From Pacificoceanicola onchidii (GTDB lineage Bacteria; Pseudomonadota; Alphaproteobacteria; Rhodobacterales; Rhodobacteraceae), in the NCBI RefSeq assembly GCF_004804335.1, contig NZ_SRXY01000012.1, positions 1 through 64,000 on the forward strand: a DNA stretch of 64,000 nucleotides. Direction: 5' to 3'. The notes beneath the pieces are model-generated. The model was not told the origin of the DNA and ran no database searches. It saw nothing but the letters and a program-made list of their open reading frames with translations. Each line of letters begins with the position of its first letter. The stretch's first letter is position 1. A program made the translations under genes and the position numbers. Positions 8,283-17,104 of this stretch are shown piece by piece.

Positions 8283-9275
8283 TTGTCCCAGACGTCCATT
8301 CCCCCCGCCCTGACTGGCCAGCCCGGCGCGCCCGCCGAGCTGACCGTCATCATTGTCAGCTACAACACCCGTGATCTGACGCTGAAATGTCTTGAGACCC
8401 TCTTCGAGAACACGCATGAGGCGCGGGCGCATGTGGTGGTGCTGGACAATGCCTCCAGCGATGGCTCGGCGGAGGCCGTGGCCGAACATTTCCCGCAGGT
8501 GGAGCTGATCGCTTCCTCCGAGAACCACGGTTTTGCCAAGGCCAACAACCTTGTGGCCGCTGAGGCGAAGACCGACTGGCTGCTGCTGCTGAACCCCGAC
8601 ACCGAGGTGCATCCCCGCGCTATCGACAACCTTCTGGCCTTTGCCAAGAGCCGCCCGCTGGCCGGGATCACCGGGGGGCGGACGGTGTTCCCCGATGGCT
8701 CGCTCAACGCCGCTTCCTGCTGGATGCGCATCACGCCGTGGTCGGTGTTTTGCATCACCACCGGGCTGACGGCGGCGTTTCGGGGCTCGGTCCTGTTCAA
8801 CCCCGAAGGCATGGGCGACTGGCCGCGCAACACGGTGCGCGAGGTGGACATCGTCGTGGGTTGCTTCCTGATGATCCCGCGCAGCCTGTGGGACGAGCTG
8901 GGCGGCTTTGATCTGAAATACTTCATGTATGGCGAAGAGGCGGACCTGTGCCTGCGCGCCGGGGCCAAAGGCTATCGTCCCGCGATCACGCCGGATGCGC
9001 AGATCATGCATCTGGTCGGGGCTTCGTCGGGCAAGGTGGCGCGCAAGACGGTGATGGTGGCGCGGGCGCGGGTGACGCTCCTGCGCCAGCACTGGCCGCG
9101 CTGGCAGGTGCCGCTGGGGCTTGGGATGATGTGGCTCTGGGGCGCTGTGCGGCGCGGGGCCAGCGCAGTCCTGGCGCTGAGCGGCTCCGAACGCCGCCGC
9201 GCCAACGCGGGTAAATGGCGCGAGATCTGGGCGGCGCGCAAGGACTGGCTGACCGGGTACCGGGACGAGGCCTGA
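8283..9275 (+). CDS. Glycosyltransferase family 2, rhamnosyltransferase-like
   Basis: The protein has 330 residues with the GT-A fold. It has TVIIVSYN near the start, DNASSDGS near residue 57, the nucleotide-sugar/metal motif LNPDTEV near 102, and a C-terminal MYGEEADLCLRA acceptor segment typical of WbbL/RfbF-like enzymes. It would add a sugar to the lipid-linked repeat unit on the cytoplasmic face. The TTG at 8283 is the only convenient start in this frame; its ribosome binding site is weak, so a slightly different start is possible. It opens the 8-16 kb polysaccharide block. Confidence 0.85.
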   Translation: MSQTSIPPALTGQPGAPAELTVIIVSYNTRDLTLKCLETLFENTHEARAHVVVLDNASSDGSAEAVAEHFPQVELIASSENHGFAKANNLVAAEAKTDWLLLLNPDTEVHPRAIDNLLAFAKSRPLAGITGGRTVFPDGSLNAASCWMRITPWSVFCITTGLTAAFRGSVLFNPEGMGDWPRNTVREVDIVVGCFLMIPRSLWDELGGFDLKYFMYGEEADLCLRAGAKGYRPAITPDAQIMHLVGASSGKVARKTVMVARARVTLLRQHWPRWQVPLGLGMMWLWGAVRRGASAVLALSGSERRRANAGKWREIWAARKDWLTGYRDEA

Positions 9276-9464
9276 GGCTCAAGGCTCGCCTGGCGGCGGG
9301 TGGGCAGGCAGGCGCTGCCCGGCGGTGCCGCCGGGCGGGACAGTTGAACGCAGCCTGACCTCTCTTAACGCAAATGTCATCCCGCCCCGGCCCGCTCTGG
9401 CGGCGCGGCGGGGAATCCCGTAAGCTCCGGCGCGATATCCTTTCGAACCGGTCCTTTGCCCGTA

Positions 9465-10772
9465 ATGTCCTTTTCCCTGTCCTCCTTCCCTGCCCCGGCC
9501 CTGTCCCGGCGCCGCCTGCTGGCGCTTGGCGCGGGTCTTGCGACCCTGCCTTTCGGCGGGCTGCACGCGCAGAGCGCGCCGCGCCAGGTGGTGGATGTGG
9601 CGGATGAAGCGGCGCTCAGGGCCGCGCTTGGGCAGGCCGGCCCGGGCACGCTGATCCGCCTTGCGCCGGGCTCCTATCCGCGGCTGCCGATCAGGGCGCT
9701 GCGCGGCGAACCGGGCGCGCCCATTGTCCTGACCTCGGCAGACCCCGCCAACCCGGCCCGGATCGGGCGGCTGCGGGTGCGGGATTGCGCCCATGTCAGC
9801 TTTGAGAAACTGGTCTTCGACTACAGCTTTGAGCCCGAGCACAAATACACCTTCAAAGCCTTTTCACTGGTGAACACCGAAGGCGCGGTGATCGCCGATT
9901 GCCGCTTCGAAGGCGATCAGGCGCAGGGCACGGGCAAGCCGCAGGACGGCTTTGGCTGGGCTTTCTGCCTCGGGCTGACCCGCTGCCGCGAAACGGTGGT
10001 CTTTCGCAACCTGTTCCACGGGTTTACCACCGGGCTGAGCTGTAACGACTGCCGACACCTGCAGATCCTCGCCAACCGGATGCATTCGATGCGCGTGGAC
10101 GGGATGAACTTCGCCCAGGTGCAGGACCTGCGGGTCGAGGCCAATCACATCACCGAGTTCCTGCGCAGCCCCGAGGACCGGGGCCACCCGGACATGATCC
10201 AGTTCTGGACAACCCGGACCAAGCGCCCGAGCGCGCGTATCGTGATCCGCAAGAACCTGCTGAACTCGGGCAACGGGCCTTACAGCCAGTCGATCTTCAT
10301 CCGCAACGAGATGGTCGACACCGGCAAAGCCGGGCGCGAGATGTTCTACCGCGACATGCTCATCGAGGAGAACCTCATCATCAACGCGCACCTGCACGGC
10401 ATCACCGTGGGGGAGACCGTCGGGCTGACGATCCGCAACAACACGCTGATCCGCAATCCGCGCTCTGATGGGCCCAAGAAGAACCCGCAGCTCTATACCC
10501 CGACAATCCGGGTCAAGGAGCGCTGCGAGAATGTCGAGGTGCTGCGCAACATTGCCCCCAAGGTGCCCAAACCCCGGCGCGCGGGCGGTTGGGACATCCG
10601 GGACAATGCGCTGATCCAGGACAAGCGGCGCGGGGTGTCGAACCACTATGATGCGCTTTTCGTCAATGCGCTGAACGGCGATCCGCATGACATCAGCAAC
10701 TTTTACTACCGCGCAGGCGGCGTTCTGGACGGGGCCGGGCTGGGTGCCGGCTGGCTGCAACCGGAGGGCTGA
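9465..10772 (+). CDS. Exported right-handed beta-helix protein (PL6-like)
   Basis: The protein has 435 residues from ATG 9465. The leader SRRRLLALGAGLATLPFG has the twin-arginine pattern and suggests export by Tat, with cleavage near AQS. The body begins VVDVADEAALRAAL...GPGTLIRLAPGSY, which is the opening coil of chondroitinase B/alginate lyase-like beta-helices, followed by many short N-containing coil repeats (IRNNTLIRN, RIVIRKNLL). Such proteins cleave or epimerise acidic polysaccharides in the periplasm. Its place before a Wzy-like gene suggests it trims or remodels the exported polymer. Catalytic residues cannot be fixed by eye. Confidence 0.75.
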   Translation: MSFSLSSFPAPALSRRRLLALGAGLATLPFGGLHAQSAPRQVVDVADEAALRAALGQAGPGTLIRLAPGSYPRLPIRALRGEPGAPIVLTSADPANPARIGRLRVRDCAHVSFEKLVFDYSFEPEHKYTFKAFSLVNTEGAVIADCRFEGDQAQGTGKPQDGFGWAFCLGLTRCRETVVFRNLFHGFTTGLSCNDCRHLQILANRMHSMRVDGMNFAQVQDLRVEANHITEFLRSPEDRGHPDMIQFWTTRTKRPSARIVIRKNLLNSGNGPYSQSIFIRNEMVDTGKAGREMFYRDMLIEENLIINAHLHGITVGETVGLTIRNNTLIRNPRSDGPKKNPQLYTPTIRVKERCENVEVLRNIAPKVPKPRRAGGWDIRDNALIQDKRRGVSNHYDALFVNALNGDPHDISNFYYRAGGVLDGAGLGAGWLQPEG

Positions 10773-10778
10773 CGGGCG

Positions 10779-12272
10779 ATGGCGGTGACCGATCCGAGCC
10801 TGACAGGCGCCCTGCCCAATGCCCGCCCCCGTCTCGGGGCGCGCGGGGAGACGGGGCTGTCCTGGGTGGTGATGACCTACCTGATCTGCATGGTCCTGCC
10901 GCTGTCTTTCCGGCTGGGGCCGCTGGCGATGAGCAACCTGCGCCTGCTGCTGCTGGTCATGACCGTGCCGCTGCTTGTGCGCATCTACATGGGGCATTTC
11001 GGCCGGATCCGCCTGCCGGACATCCTGTTCCCCGGCTTCATGTTCTGGACCATGCTCGCGCTGATGAAGAACAACCCCGCCATGGTGATCGAGAACACCG
11101 GGGCGACGGCGATGGAGTTTCTCGGCGGCTATGTGATCGGGCGCGCCTATGTGCGCACGCCGGAGCAATTCCTGCGCCTGTGCCATGTGCTGCTCTGGAT
11201 GGTGCTGTTCCTCATGCCCTTTGCCTTTGCCGAGGCGTTTACCCGGCGGCTTTTCCTGGGTGAATTCCTCGCCTCGATCCCCGGTTTCGGCTCGGTGACC
11301 ACCAACGTCAGCAACATGCGCTTCGGGCTGGACCGGGTGCAGACCGTCTTTGCCCACCCGATCCACTTCGGCCTGTTCTGCTCGATGGCGCTCTCCATGG
11401 TGTTCATCGCCCTCAAGGACCAGATCCCGACCGGGCGGCGCTATGTCATCGCGGCGGTGGTGCTGGTCACCGGCTGTCTGGCCCTGTCGAGCGGCGCGAT
11501 TCTGGCCATGATGCTGTTCATCGGCCTTGTCAGCTGGAACACGATCCTCTCCCGTGTGCCCCAGCGCTGGTGGATCCTGCTCTGGCTCATGGTGGTGGCC
11601 TATGTGGTGGTGGACCTGCTGTCCAACCGCACCCCGATCCGCGTCTTCATGAGCTATGCCACCTTCTCTGCCGACACCGCCTACTGGCGCGGCCTGATCT
11701 TCGAGCACGGGCTGAAGAACGTCTGGGCCAACCCGCTGCTGGGTCTGGGCTTCAACGATTGGGTCCGGCCCAGCTTCATGCACAGCTCCAGCGTCGACAA
11801 CTTCTGGCTGCTCATGGCCATGCGCTACGGCATCCCGGCCTTTCTGATGCTGATGATCGGGGTCTTTGTCCCGGTGTTCCGCATCATGTTCCGCCGCTAC
11901 GGCGAGGACATGCGCCTCAGGAATATCCGGCTGGCCTGGATCTTCACCTTTGTCGGGCTGAGCTTCACGCTGGCCACGGTGCACATCTGGGGCAATGTCT
12001 TTTCGCTTGTCTTCTTCATGTTCGGGGCCGGGATCTGGCTGATCGAGGCGCAGCCCGCCTCTGCGGATGAAGAGGCCCGCGCCGATGAGACCGGGCCCGC
12101 GGCCCGCTCCGGCACCCGCTTTTCCCGCTTCGCCCCGGTCAAGGCCGAAGACAGGGCGGGACAGGAGACAGAAGGCAAGACGGGGGACAAGGCAGAAGGC
12201 AAAACGCGGCAGCCCCTGCCTCAAAGCCGGGCACCCCGGACGCCGGGGGCCGGTTCTGCGCGATTGCGCTGA
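10779..12272 (+). CDS. O-antigen ligase/polymerase-like membrane protein (Wzy-like)
   Basis: The protein has 497 residues with about ten or more hydrophobic helices between residues 25 and 415. A long periplasmic loop lies around residues 285-345 (TAYWRGLIFEHGLKN...NPLLGLGFNDW), matching the Wzy_C/O-antigen ligase pattern. This class polymerises lipid-linked repeat units or transfers glycan at the periplasmic face. The last 75 residues are charged, low-complexity and probably cytoplasmic. The gene follows the beta-helix gene by six bases, so they are likely one operon. A second Wzy-like protein is at 33759. Confidence 0.8.
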   Translation: MAVTDPSLTGALPNARPRLGARGETGLSWVVMTYLICMVLPLSFRLGPLAMSNLRLLLLVMTVPLLVRIYMGHFGRIRLPDILFPGFMFWTMLALMKNNPAMVIENTGATAMEFLGGYVIGRAYVRTPEQFLRLCHVLLWMVLFLMPFAFAEAFTRRLFLGEFLASIPGFGSVTTNVSNMRFGLDRVQTVFAHPIHFGLFCSMALSMVFIALKDQIPTGRRYVIAAVVLVTGCLALSSGAILAMMLFIGLVSWNTILSRVPQRWWILLWLMVVAYVVVDLLSNRTPIRVFMSYATFSADTAYWRGLIFEHGLKNVWANPLLGLGFNDWVRPSFMHSSSVDNFWLLMAMRYGIPAFLMLMIGVFVPVFRIMFRRYGEDMRLRNIRLAWIFTFVGLSFTLATVHIWGNVFSLVFFMFGAGIWLIEAQPASADEEARADETGPAARSGTRFSRFAPVKAEDRAGQETEGKTGDKAEGKTRQPLPQSRAPRTPGAGSARLR

Positions 12273-12406
12273 ATTCCGGGTTGAGCCTTACAAACCCGCA
12301 GGCTATCGGTTTTCTCAAGGCCCGCCGGCCTTGGCGCGGCTCTATTGACTGATGCATTCTGACCCTACGGAGACCCCGCCGGCCGCTCTGCGCCGGATTT
12401 CCCCAC

Positions 12407-13489
12407 ATGACCGCTCCCGCCTCCTCCGCCCCCCTGAGCTTTGACGTTGTCATTGCCACCCGCAATCGCCCTGACGCGCTGGCCCTGACCATTCCGCTGT
12501 TGCTGAGCCAGTCGCGGGTGCCGGAGAAGCTGATCGTCATCGACAGCTCGGACGATCACGCGCCGGTGGCGCAGGTGGTGGCCGAGACCACGGCGGGCCA
12601 TGACGTCGAGGTGATCTGCGAGCATTCCGAAAAGGGCCTGACCCGCCAGCGCAACCGGGGCCTGACCCATGTCAGTGCCGAGATCGTCTTTCTGCCCGAC
12701 GATGACACGCTGTTCTTTCCCGGCACCTCCGCCGCGATCCTCGAGGTCTACGAGCGCGACACGGAAAAGAAGGTGGCCGCGGTCAACCCGCGCATCTCGC
12801 TGGTGCCGCCGCCGGGATCGCTGGACGAGGCCGCCTATGCCATGTCCGACGCCCACACCGCCGAGGCCAAAACCGTCAAATGGCGCACGCGCATTGGCCG
12901 CATGCTGCCCGACATCAACCCGCGCATGGTCATCGGCAAGGCGCTGGTGGCGCGCGCGCCGGATCTGCCGTGGATGGCCGAGATCGACGCGGTGCACGTG
13001 GAATGGATGACCGGCTTTCGCATGACCTTCCGCACGCAGGCGATCAAGGCGGTGGGCTTCGAGCCGGTGTTTGGCGGCTATTCGCTGTTCGAGGACACCG
13101 ATGCCTCCTGGGCGGTGACTGATCACGGCTGCGTTGTCGGCGCCCACAAGGGCAAGGTCTACCACCACCGCTTCCCCGGCGGGCGCGCGGACCGCTACGG
13201 GCTGGGGGCCATGGGGCTGGCGAACCTCGCTTACCTGATGGCCAAACATGTGACCGACCGGGGGCTTTCCGCCGCCGAGCGCGCCGAGGCGATCCGCAAG
13301 ACCAAGAGCTACACCCGCCTGCGCATCCTCAACGCCTGGCTGCGCTCGCTCAAGGGCGACAAGGGCGCGGCGGAGGACCTGCGCGGCATGCGCGCCGCGC
13401 GCCCGGCCATCGACCGGCTGTTCGACGCCCCGCGCGAGGCGCTGGCGCAGACCTATCTCGACATCAAGAGCGAGCTGGGGATCGACTGA
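12407..13489 (+). CDS. Glycosyltransferase family 2
   Basis: The protein has 360 residues. The N-terminus FDVVIATRNRPDAL is the GT2 nucleotide-binding strand, and FLPDDDT near residue 97 is the metal-binding DXD region. The segment YSLFEDTDASW near 220 fits the ED acceptor-base motif. It is soluble or peripheral on the cytoplasmic face. Three bases separate it from the NodZ-like gene, and the next glycosyltransferase overlaps that one, so the three form a tight operon. Sugar specificity cannot be told. Confidence 0.82.
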   Translation: MTAPASSAPLSFDVVIATRNRPDALALTIPLLLSQSRVPEKLIVIDSSDDHAPVAQVVAETTAGHDVEVICEHSEKGLTRQRNRGLTHVSAEIVFLPDDDTLFFPGTSAAILEVYERDTEKKVAAVNPRISLVPPPGSLDEAAYAMSDAHTAEAKTVKWRTRIGRMLPDINPRMVIGKALVARAPDLPWMAEIDAVHVEWMTGFRMTFRTQAIKAVGFEPVFGGYSLFEDTDASWAVTDHGCVVGAHKGKVYHHRFPGGRADRYGLGAMGLANLAYLMAKHVTDRGLSAAERAEAIRKTKSYTRLRILNAWLRSLKGDKGAAEDLRGMRAARPAIDRLFDAPREALAQTYLDIKSELGID

Positions 13490-13492
13490 GCC

Positions 13493-14452
13493 ATGGACAA
13501 GACCCTGATCATCAAGGCCAAGGGTGGGCTTGGCAACCGCATGCTCTCGGCGGTTTCGGGTCTGATCTTTGCCGATCTGACCGGGCGGCGGCCGATCATC
13601 GACTGGCGCGACGGCAGCTATGCGCCCACGGGCGAAAATGCCTATCCGCTGCTCTTCGACACGCCGCTGACCACGCCGATCGAGGAGTTCGACGATTTCG
13701 AGGGGCCGGTCTCCCCGGCGATCTGGCAGGGCAACCTGCGCAAGAGCCCGGTCAATCTGATCGACGAGATCGACCCGAAGCTGCACTCCGGCGCGCGCGT
13801 CTACCGCCGCTTCTGCACCGATCTCACCCGGCTTGATGCGCCGGAAGACCTGGCGGTGTTCTGGTGTTACCTGCCCAAGTTCGGACGGCTGACCCGCCAC
13901 CTGCGCCGCGATGCGCGGTTTCGCGGCAAATCCGAGGATGCGCTGCTGCGCGACTACCTCGATCGCTATTTCACCCCAAACGCCCGCGTGCGCGAGGCTG
14001 TGGCGGGCTACAAAGAGCGCTTTGGCCGCCCGCTCATCGGCGTGCACGTGCGCTATACGGACCGCAAGATCGCGGTGGAGCCGCTGGAGGCGGCGCTGGA
14101 TGCGGCGCTGAAGAAGGCGCCGGATGCGCGCATCTTCCTCGCCACCGACAATGTGGAGATCCAGAACCGCTTTTCCGCCCGCTACGGTGATGTGCAGTTC
14201 ACCGACAAATACCTGCCCGAGGATGGCGCGCGGCTGCACCTGCCGCAGGCGGATATCGAAAAGCAGCGCGAGGCGGAGAACGCCCTGATCGACATTCACC
14301 TGCTGGCCGGCTGTGATCACCTGATCTGTTCGCGCCATTCGACCTTTGCCGAAACCGCGATCCTGATCGGGCAGATGCGGGGGCGGAGCGTGGATGTGGA
14401 CCGGCTGAACGCCACCGTCGTCGCCAAACGCGTGATCCAGAGATACATATGA
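13493..14452 (+). CDS. NodZ-like fucosyltransferase (GT23-like)
   Basis: The protein has 319 residues. It opens with KAKGGLGNRMLS, the loop typical of NodZ/FUT8-type GT-B enzymes, and has the donor motif GVHVRYTDRK near residue 182. The C-terminal segment CDHLICSRHSTFAETA matches the conserved end of that family. NodZ moves L-fucose from GDP-fucose to a GlcNAc residue. GDP-fucose would be supplied by the gmd and fcl genes on this replicon, which supports the assignment. Here the acceptor is more likely a polysaccharide repeat unit than a Nod factor. Confidence 0.75.
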   Translation: MDKTLIIKAKGGLGNRMLSAVSGLIFADLTGRRPIIDWRDGSYAPTGENAYPLLFDTPLTTPIEEFDDFEGPVSPAIWQGNLRKSPVNLIDEIDPKLHSGARVYRRFCTDLTRLDAPEDLAVFWCYLPKFGRLTRHLRRDARFRGKSEDALLRDYLDRYFTPNARVREAVAGYKERFGRPLIGVHVRYTDRKIAVEPLEAALDAALKKAPDARIFLATDNVEIQNRFSARYGDVQFTDKYLPEDGARLHLPQADIEKQREAENALIDIHLLAGCDHLICSRHSTFAETAILIGQMRGRSVDVDRLNATVVAKRVIQRYI

Positions 14453-15324
14453 GCCAAAGCCCCCCCGACGCAGCGGTCATCATCCCGCATTACAACGATC
14501 AGACGCGGCTGGCGCGCTGCCTCGATGCGCTGGTGCCGCAGCTGGAGGATGCGCCGGGGACCGCAGAGATCGTCGTGGTCGACAACAACTCCGATCCGGC
14601 GCTGAAACCCGCGTACATGGCCCGCTGGCCGCAGGTGCGCTTTATCGTCGAGACCGGCAAGGGCGCGGCGCTGGCGCGCAATCGCGGCGTTGCCGAAACC
14701 ACCGCCCCGGCGCTGTTCTTCATCGACAGCGATTGTCTGCCCGCTCAGGATTGGCTGGCCACCGCCTTTGCGGTACGGGACCGCGCGCCCTTGGTGGGCG
14801 GCTCTGTTCCGGTGTTTGACGAAACCCCGCCGCCGCGCTCCGGCGCAGAGGCTTTCGAGGCGGTTTTTGCCTTTGATTTCAAGACTTACATTGAACAGAA
14901 GGGCTTTTCCGGCTCCGGCAACCTGGTGACCCGGCGCGGGGTCTTTGACGCCATTGGCGGCTTTCGTCCCGGTCTGTCCGAAGATCTCGACTGGTGCCAG
15001 CGTGCCACCGCGGCGGGTTTTGCGCTGGTCTATGCCGAAGAGCTTTGCGCCAGCCACCCTTCCCGCTCCGACTGGCCCGCGCTGCGGCGCAAGTGGCGGC
15101 GGCTGACCGACGAGACATGGGGGCTGCGCGATCACGGCGCGGCCGGACGCCTGCGCTGGGGTCTCAGGGCGCTGGCCATGCCGCTGTCGGCGCTGGCCCA
15201 CACCCCCAAGGTGCTGCGTTCAGCGCGCCTGGATTCGGGTCAGGAACGGCTGGCGGCGCTTGGCACGCTCTACCGGCTGCGCATCCGGCGCGGCCTGTGG
15301 ATGATCGGACAAGCCCTGCGCTGA
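14449..15324 (+). CDS. Glycosyltransferase family 2
   Basis: The protein has 291 residues and overlaps the fucosyltransferase gene by four bases (ATGA). AAVIIPHYND at the start, VVVDNNSDP near residue 43 and FFIDSDCLP near 88 are GT2 motifs. LSEDLDWCQRA near 178 is the acceptor/base region. The C-terminal 80 residues are basic and amphipathic and may sit on the membrane. It is the last gene of the glycosyltransferase run before the VPLPA-CTERM gene. Donor and acceptor are unknown. Confidence 0.82.
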   Translation: MSQSPPDAAVIIPHYNDQTRLARCLDALVPQLEDAPGTAEIVVVDNNSDPALKPAYMARWPQVRFIVETGKGAALARNRGVAETTAPALFFIDSDCLPAQDWLATAFAVRDRAPLVGGSVPVFDETPPPRSGAEAFEAVFAFDFKTYIEQKGFSGSGNLVTRRGVFDAIGGFRPGLSEDLDWCQRATAAGFALVYAEELCASHPSRSDWPALRRKWRRLTDETWGLRDHGAAGRLRWGLRALAMPLSALAHTPKVLRSARLDSGQERLAALGTLYRLRIRRGLWMIGQALR

Positions 15325-15525
15325 CATCGCCAGACAAAAACACTCTATGGTTGCGCTGCGCGGAAAAAACCATCACGTTGGGATGAATTCCGCGCAAACA
15401 CCCCAAAAACACACGGAAATTAGAAAAAATCGTGTGCATGTCCGGGGCGGGAGTGCTATCAAAAGGTTAAGAAATTCCTGTCGTGTTTCATGGCAGGGCT
15501 TGCCCGACGTGAAGGGATTGTAGAG

Positions 15526-16137
15526 ATGACTGTTAATTTTGCTAAATTTTTTGGGGTTTTGGGTCTTTCTGCCCTGGCCGCTGGCAGTGCTCAGGCACTG
15601 ACGACAATTGATTCGGTTGCTTCGAACGGCAGCGGTGTTGTCACCGCGACAAGCTACGGAACATTTGCAAACGTCGAGTTCGACTGGACGACGAACCCGT
15701 CTTCCGGGTACGCGAAGTTCACCATCGACACCACGTCGAACCTCTACATCGTCAGCCTCGTTGAATCGACAGCAGGCCAGTACACCGGCTTCATGCTTCT
15801 GGAAGATGGCGGCGCGCGCCAGACCACCCAGCACGCAGCCTGTAACAACGTCAATGTTCTTCTGCCGGTACGCGGCAACTGTAACCTTGCGACAAACACT
15901 GTGGGCGCTCCGCTGACCTCGCACAACCCGGACACGGTCAACCCTTACGTGACTCTGGCTGCAGGCACCTACTACCTCGGCTTCTATGACGGCAACGATC
16001 CGTCTGGCACGCTGAGCTTCCAAATCTCCGAAGGCGCGTTCCAGGAAATCGCTCCGGTTCCGCTGCCGGCCGGTGGTCTGCTGCTTGCAGGGGCTCTGGG
16101 TGGCATCGCTGCCCTGCGTCGTCGCAAGAAAGCCTGA
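15526..16137 (+). CDS. VPLPA-CTERM sorting domain protein
   Basis: The protein has 203 residues from ATG 15526, where AGAG lies close upstream. A signal peptide (FGVLGLSALAAGSAQA) precedes a small beta-rich domain with four cysteines. The tail has VPLPAGGLLLAG, a hydrophobic helix and the basic end RRRKKA, a textbook exosortase signal. Codon use and GC content are slightly lower than in the neighbouring glycosyltransferases, and the upstream 200 bases are AT-rich, which suggests a strong separate promoter. An intrinsic terminator follows. It is a likely abundant surface or matrix protein sorted by XrtD. Confidence 0.9.
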   Translation: MTVNFAKFFGVLGLSALAAGSAQALTTIDSVASNGSGVVTATSYGTFANVEFDWTTNPSSGYAKFTIDTTSNLYIVSLVESTAGQYTGFMLLEDGGARQTTQHAACNNVNVLLPVRGNCNLATNTVGAPLTSHNPDTVNPYVTLAAGTYYLGFYDGNDPSGTLSFQISEGAFQEIAPVPLPAGGLLLAGALGGIAALRRRKKA

Positions 16138-16165
16138 TCACCCGTCAGGTTCGTCATCTCATGAG

Positions 16166-16189
16166 AAAGGCGCCTCACGGGCGCCTTTT
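16166..16189 (+). terminator. Intrinsic terminator
   Basis: AAAGGCGCC, a short loop and GGCGCCTTTT form a stem with a T-tract, about 30 bases after the stop of the VPLPA-CTERM gene at 15526-16137. Confidence 0.85.
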
Positions 16190-17104
16190 GCATGTCTGGC
16201 GTACGGTGGTCTAACCTCTTGTTCATGGCCTGCGGGCACAGTCCTCCCCGGTACCAACTGGAAAACCGGATTGAACCGCAACGGCTCTCACCAGGCCAAT
16301 GCGGTAGCCCCATCTGGGGGATGTTCGATCTGATCAGACTGACAAGCCGGGATTAAACGCCCCGGCCTTGATGATCCGTCACTGGGCGGCCGCCTTTTTC
16401 AGGCTCTCACATCACTTATAGGCAAACCCCCGCCCGGCAGATGCGCCGCGGCGGGCCAAAGGTCTGGCTTCGAGCGTTTCGAAAACTGCCCAGACAGAGT
16501 ATCGCCAATGCAAACGTTTCTCGAAACGCTATAGGGGGTAGTTTCCGGTAGGGGGCAGGATCGTATCACAAGGCTAACCTTGCCGCGTCGTCGCAAGTCC
16601 GCTCTGAGCCCAGAGTGCCGAGTTTGGGTTCGGGAGGATCCGGCTCAAAGAGCCTTGAGTGGACATTGAGCCTACCCCGTCCCGGACTTGATCCGGGACC
16701 TCAGGATTAGAGCACAAGCCGCGCCATCGACGGGCCGTGGTACGGCGATCCTCCTTCTGATCCCCTCGATTTATCCCTGTCACTGGCGCGCTAGGCAGGT
16801 GTAGTTCCGAGCAACACCCCAATCGCCGTGCCGTGGGGACGGCCCGTCGATGGCGCGGCGGCCTGCGGCCTTGATTCTGCGCTCGGGTGCAGATGAACGG
16901 CCGCTTCAGGCCAATTTCGACATCAGGACTTCTCACGATCAGCGACCGCTTCGTCCCGCACAGGAGCCGTTCACTGTCCCACTTGAAAGAATGATTTTCT
17001 AGGACGTTTTCTGCATCAGCAAAATCAAGGAGTTATGAGGTAGAAAATCCAATGGGTTCAAATGGTACGCGGTCACCGGATTTTCTTATGATACGATCCT
17101 GCCT
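16190..17104. other. Gene-free region with orphan palindromes and repeat copy B
   Basis: No credible gene is found in these 915 bases between convergent neighbours. Two palindromic sites (AGCGTTTCGAAAAC at 16473-16486 and CGTTTCTCGAAACG at 16515-16528) look like operator sites without an obvious target gene. Repeat copy B occupies 16598-16956. The last 150 bases are AT-rich. Confidence 0.6.
16598..16956. repeat. Compound repeat, copy B (inverted core)
   Basis: This copy has the same outer arms as copy A at 7767-8123 in the same orientation, but its core (about 16660-16907) is the reverse complement of the core in copy A. The core again has the facing ATCGACGGGCCGT / ACGGCCCGTCGAT arms and a REP-like palindrome at 16678-16698. 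The pair brackets the 8-16 kb polysaccharide block. Confidence 0.85.

Noticed and set aside
9864-12224. Long minus-strand open frame of 786 codons
   Set aside because: It lies opposite the beta-helix and Wzy-like genes; its translation is His/Asp/Arg-rich low complexity, typical of the antisense of high-GC genes.
12365-14338. Minus-strand open frame of 657 codons
   Set aside because: Antisense of two well-supported transferase genes.
15487-15512. Sigma-54 promoter (TGGCAGGGCTTGC) before the VPLPA-CTERM gene
   Set aside because: The GG and GC elements are eight rather than ten bases apart, and no match was found before the other sorted-protein genes.
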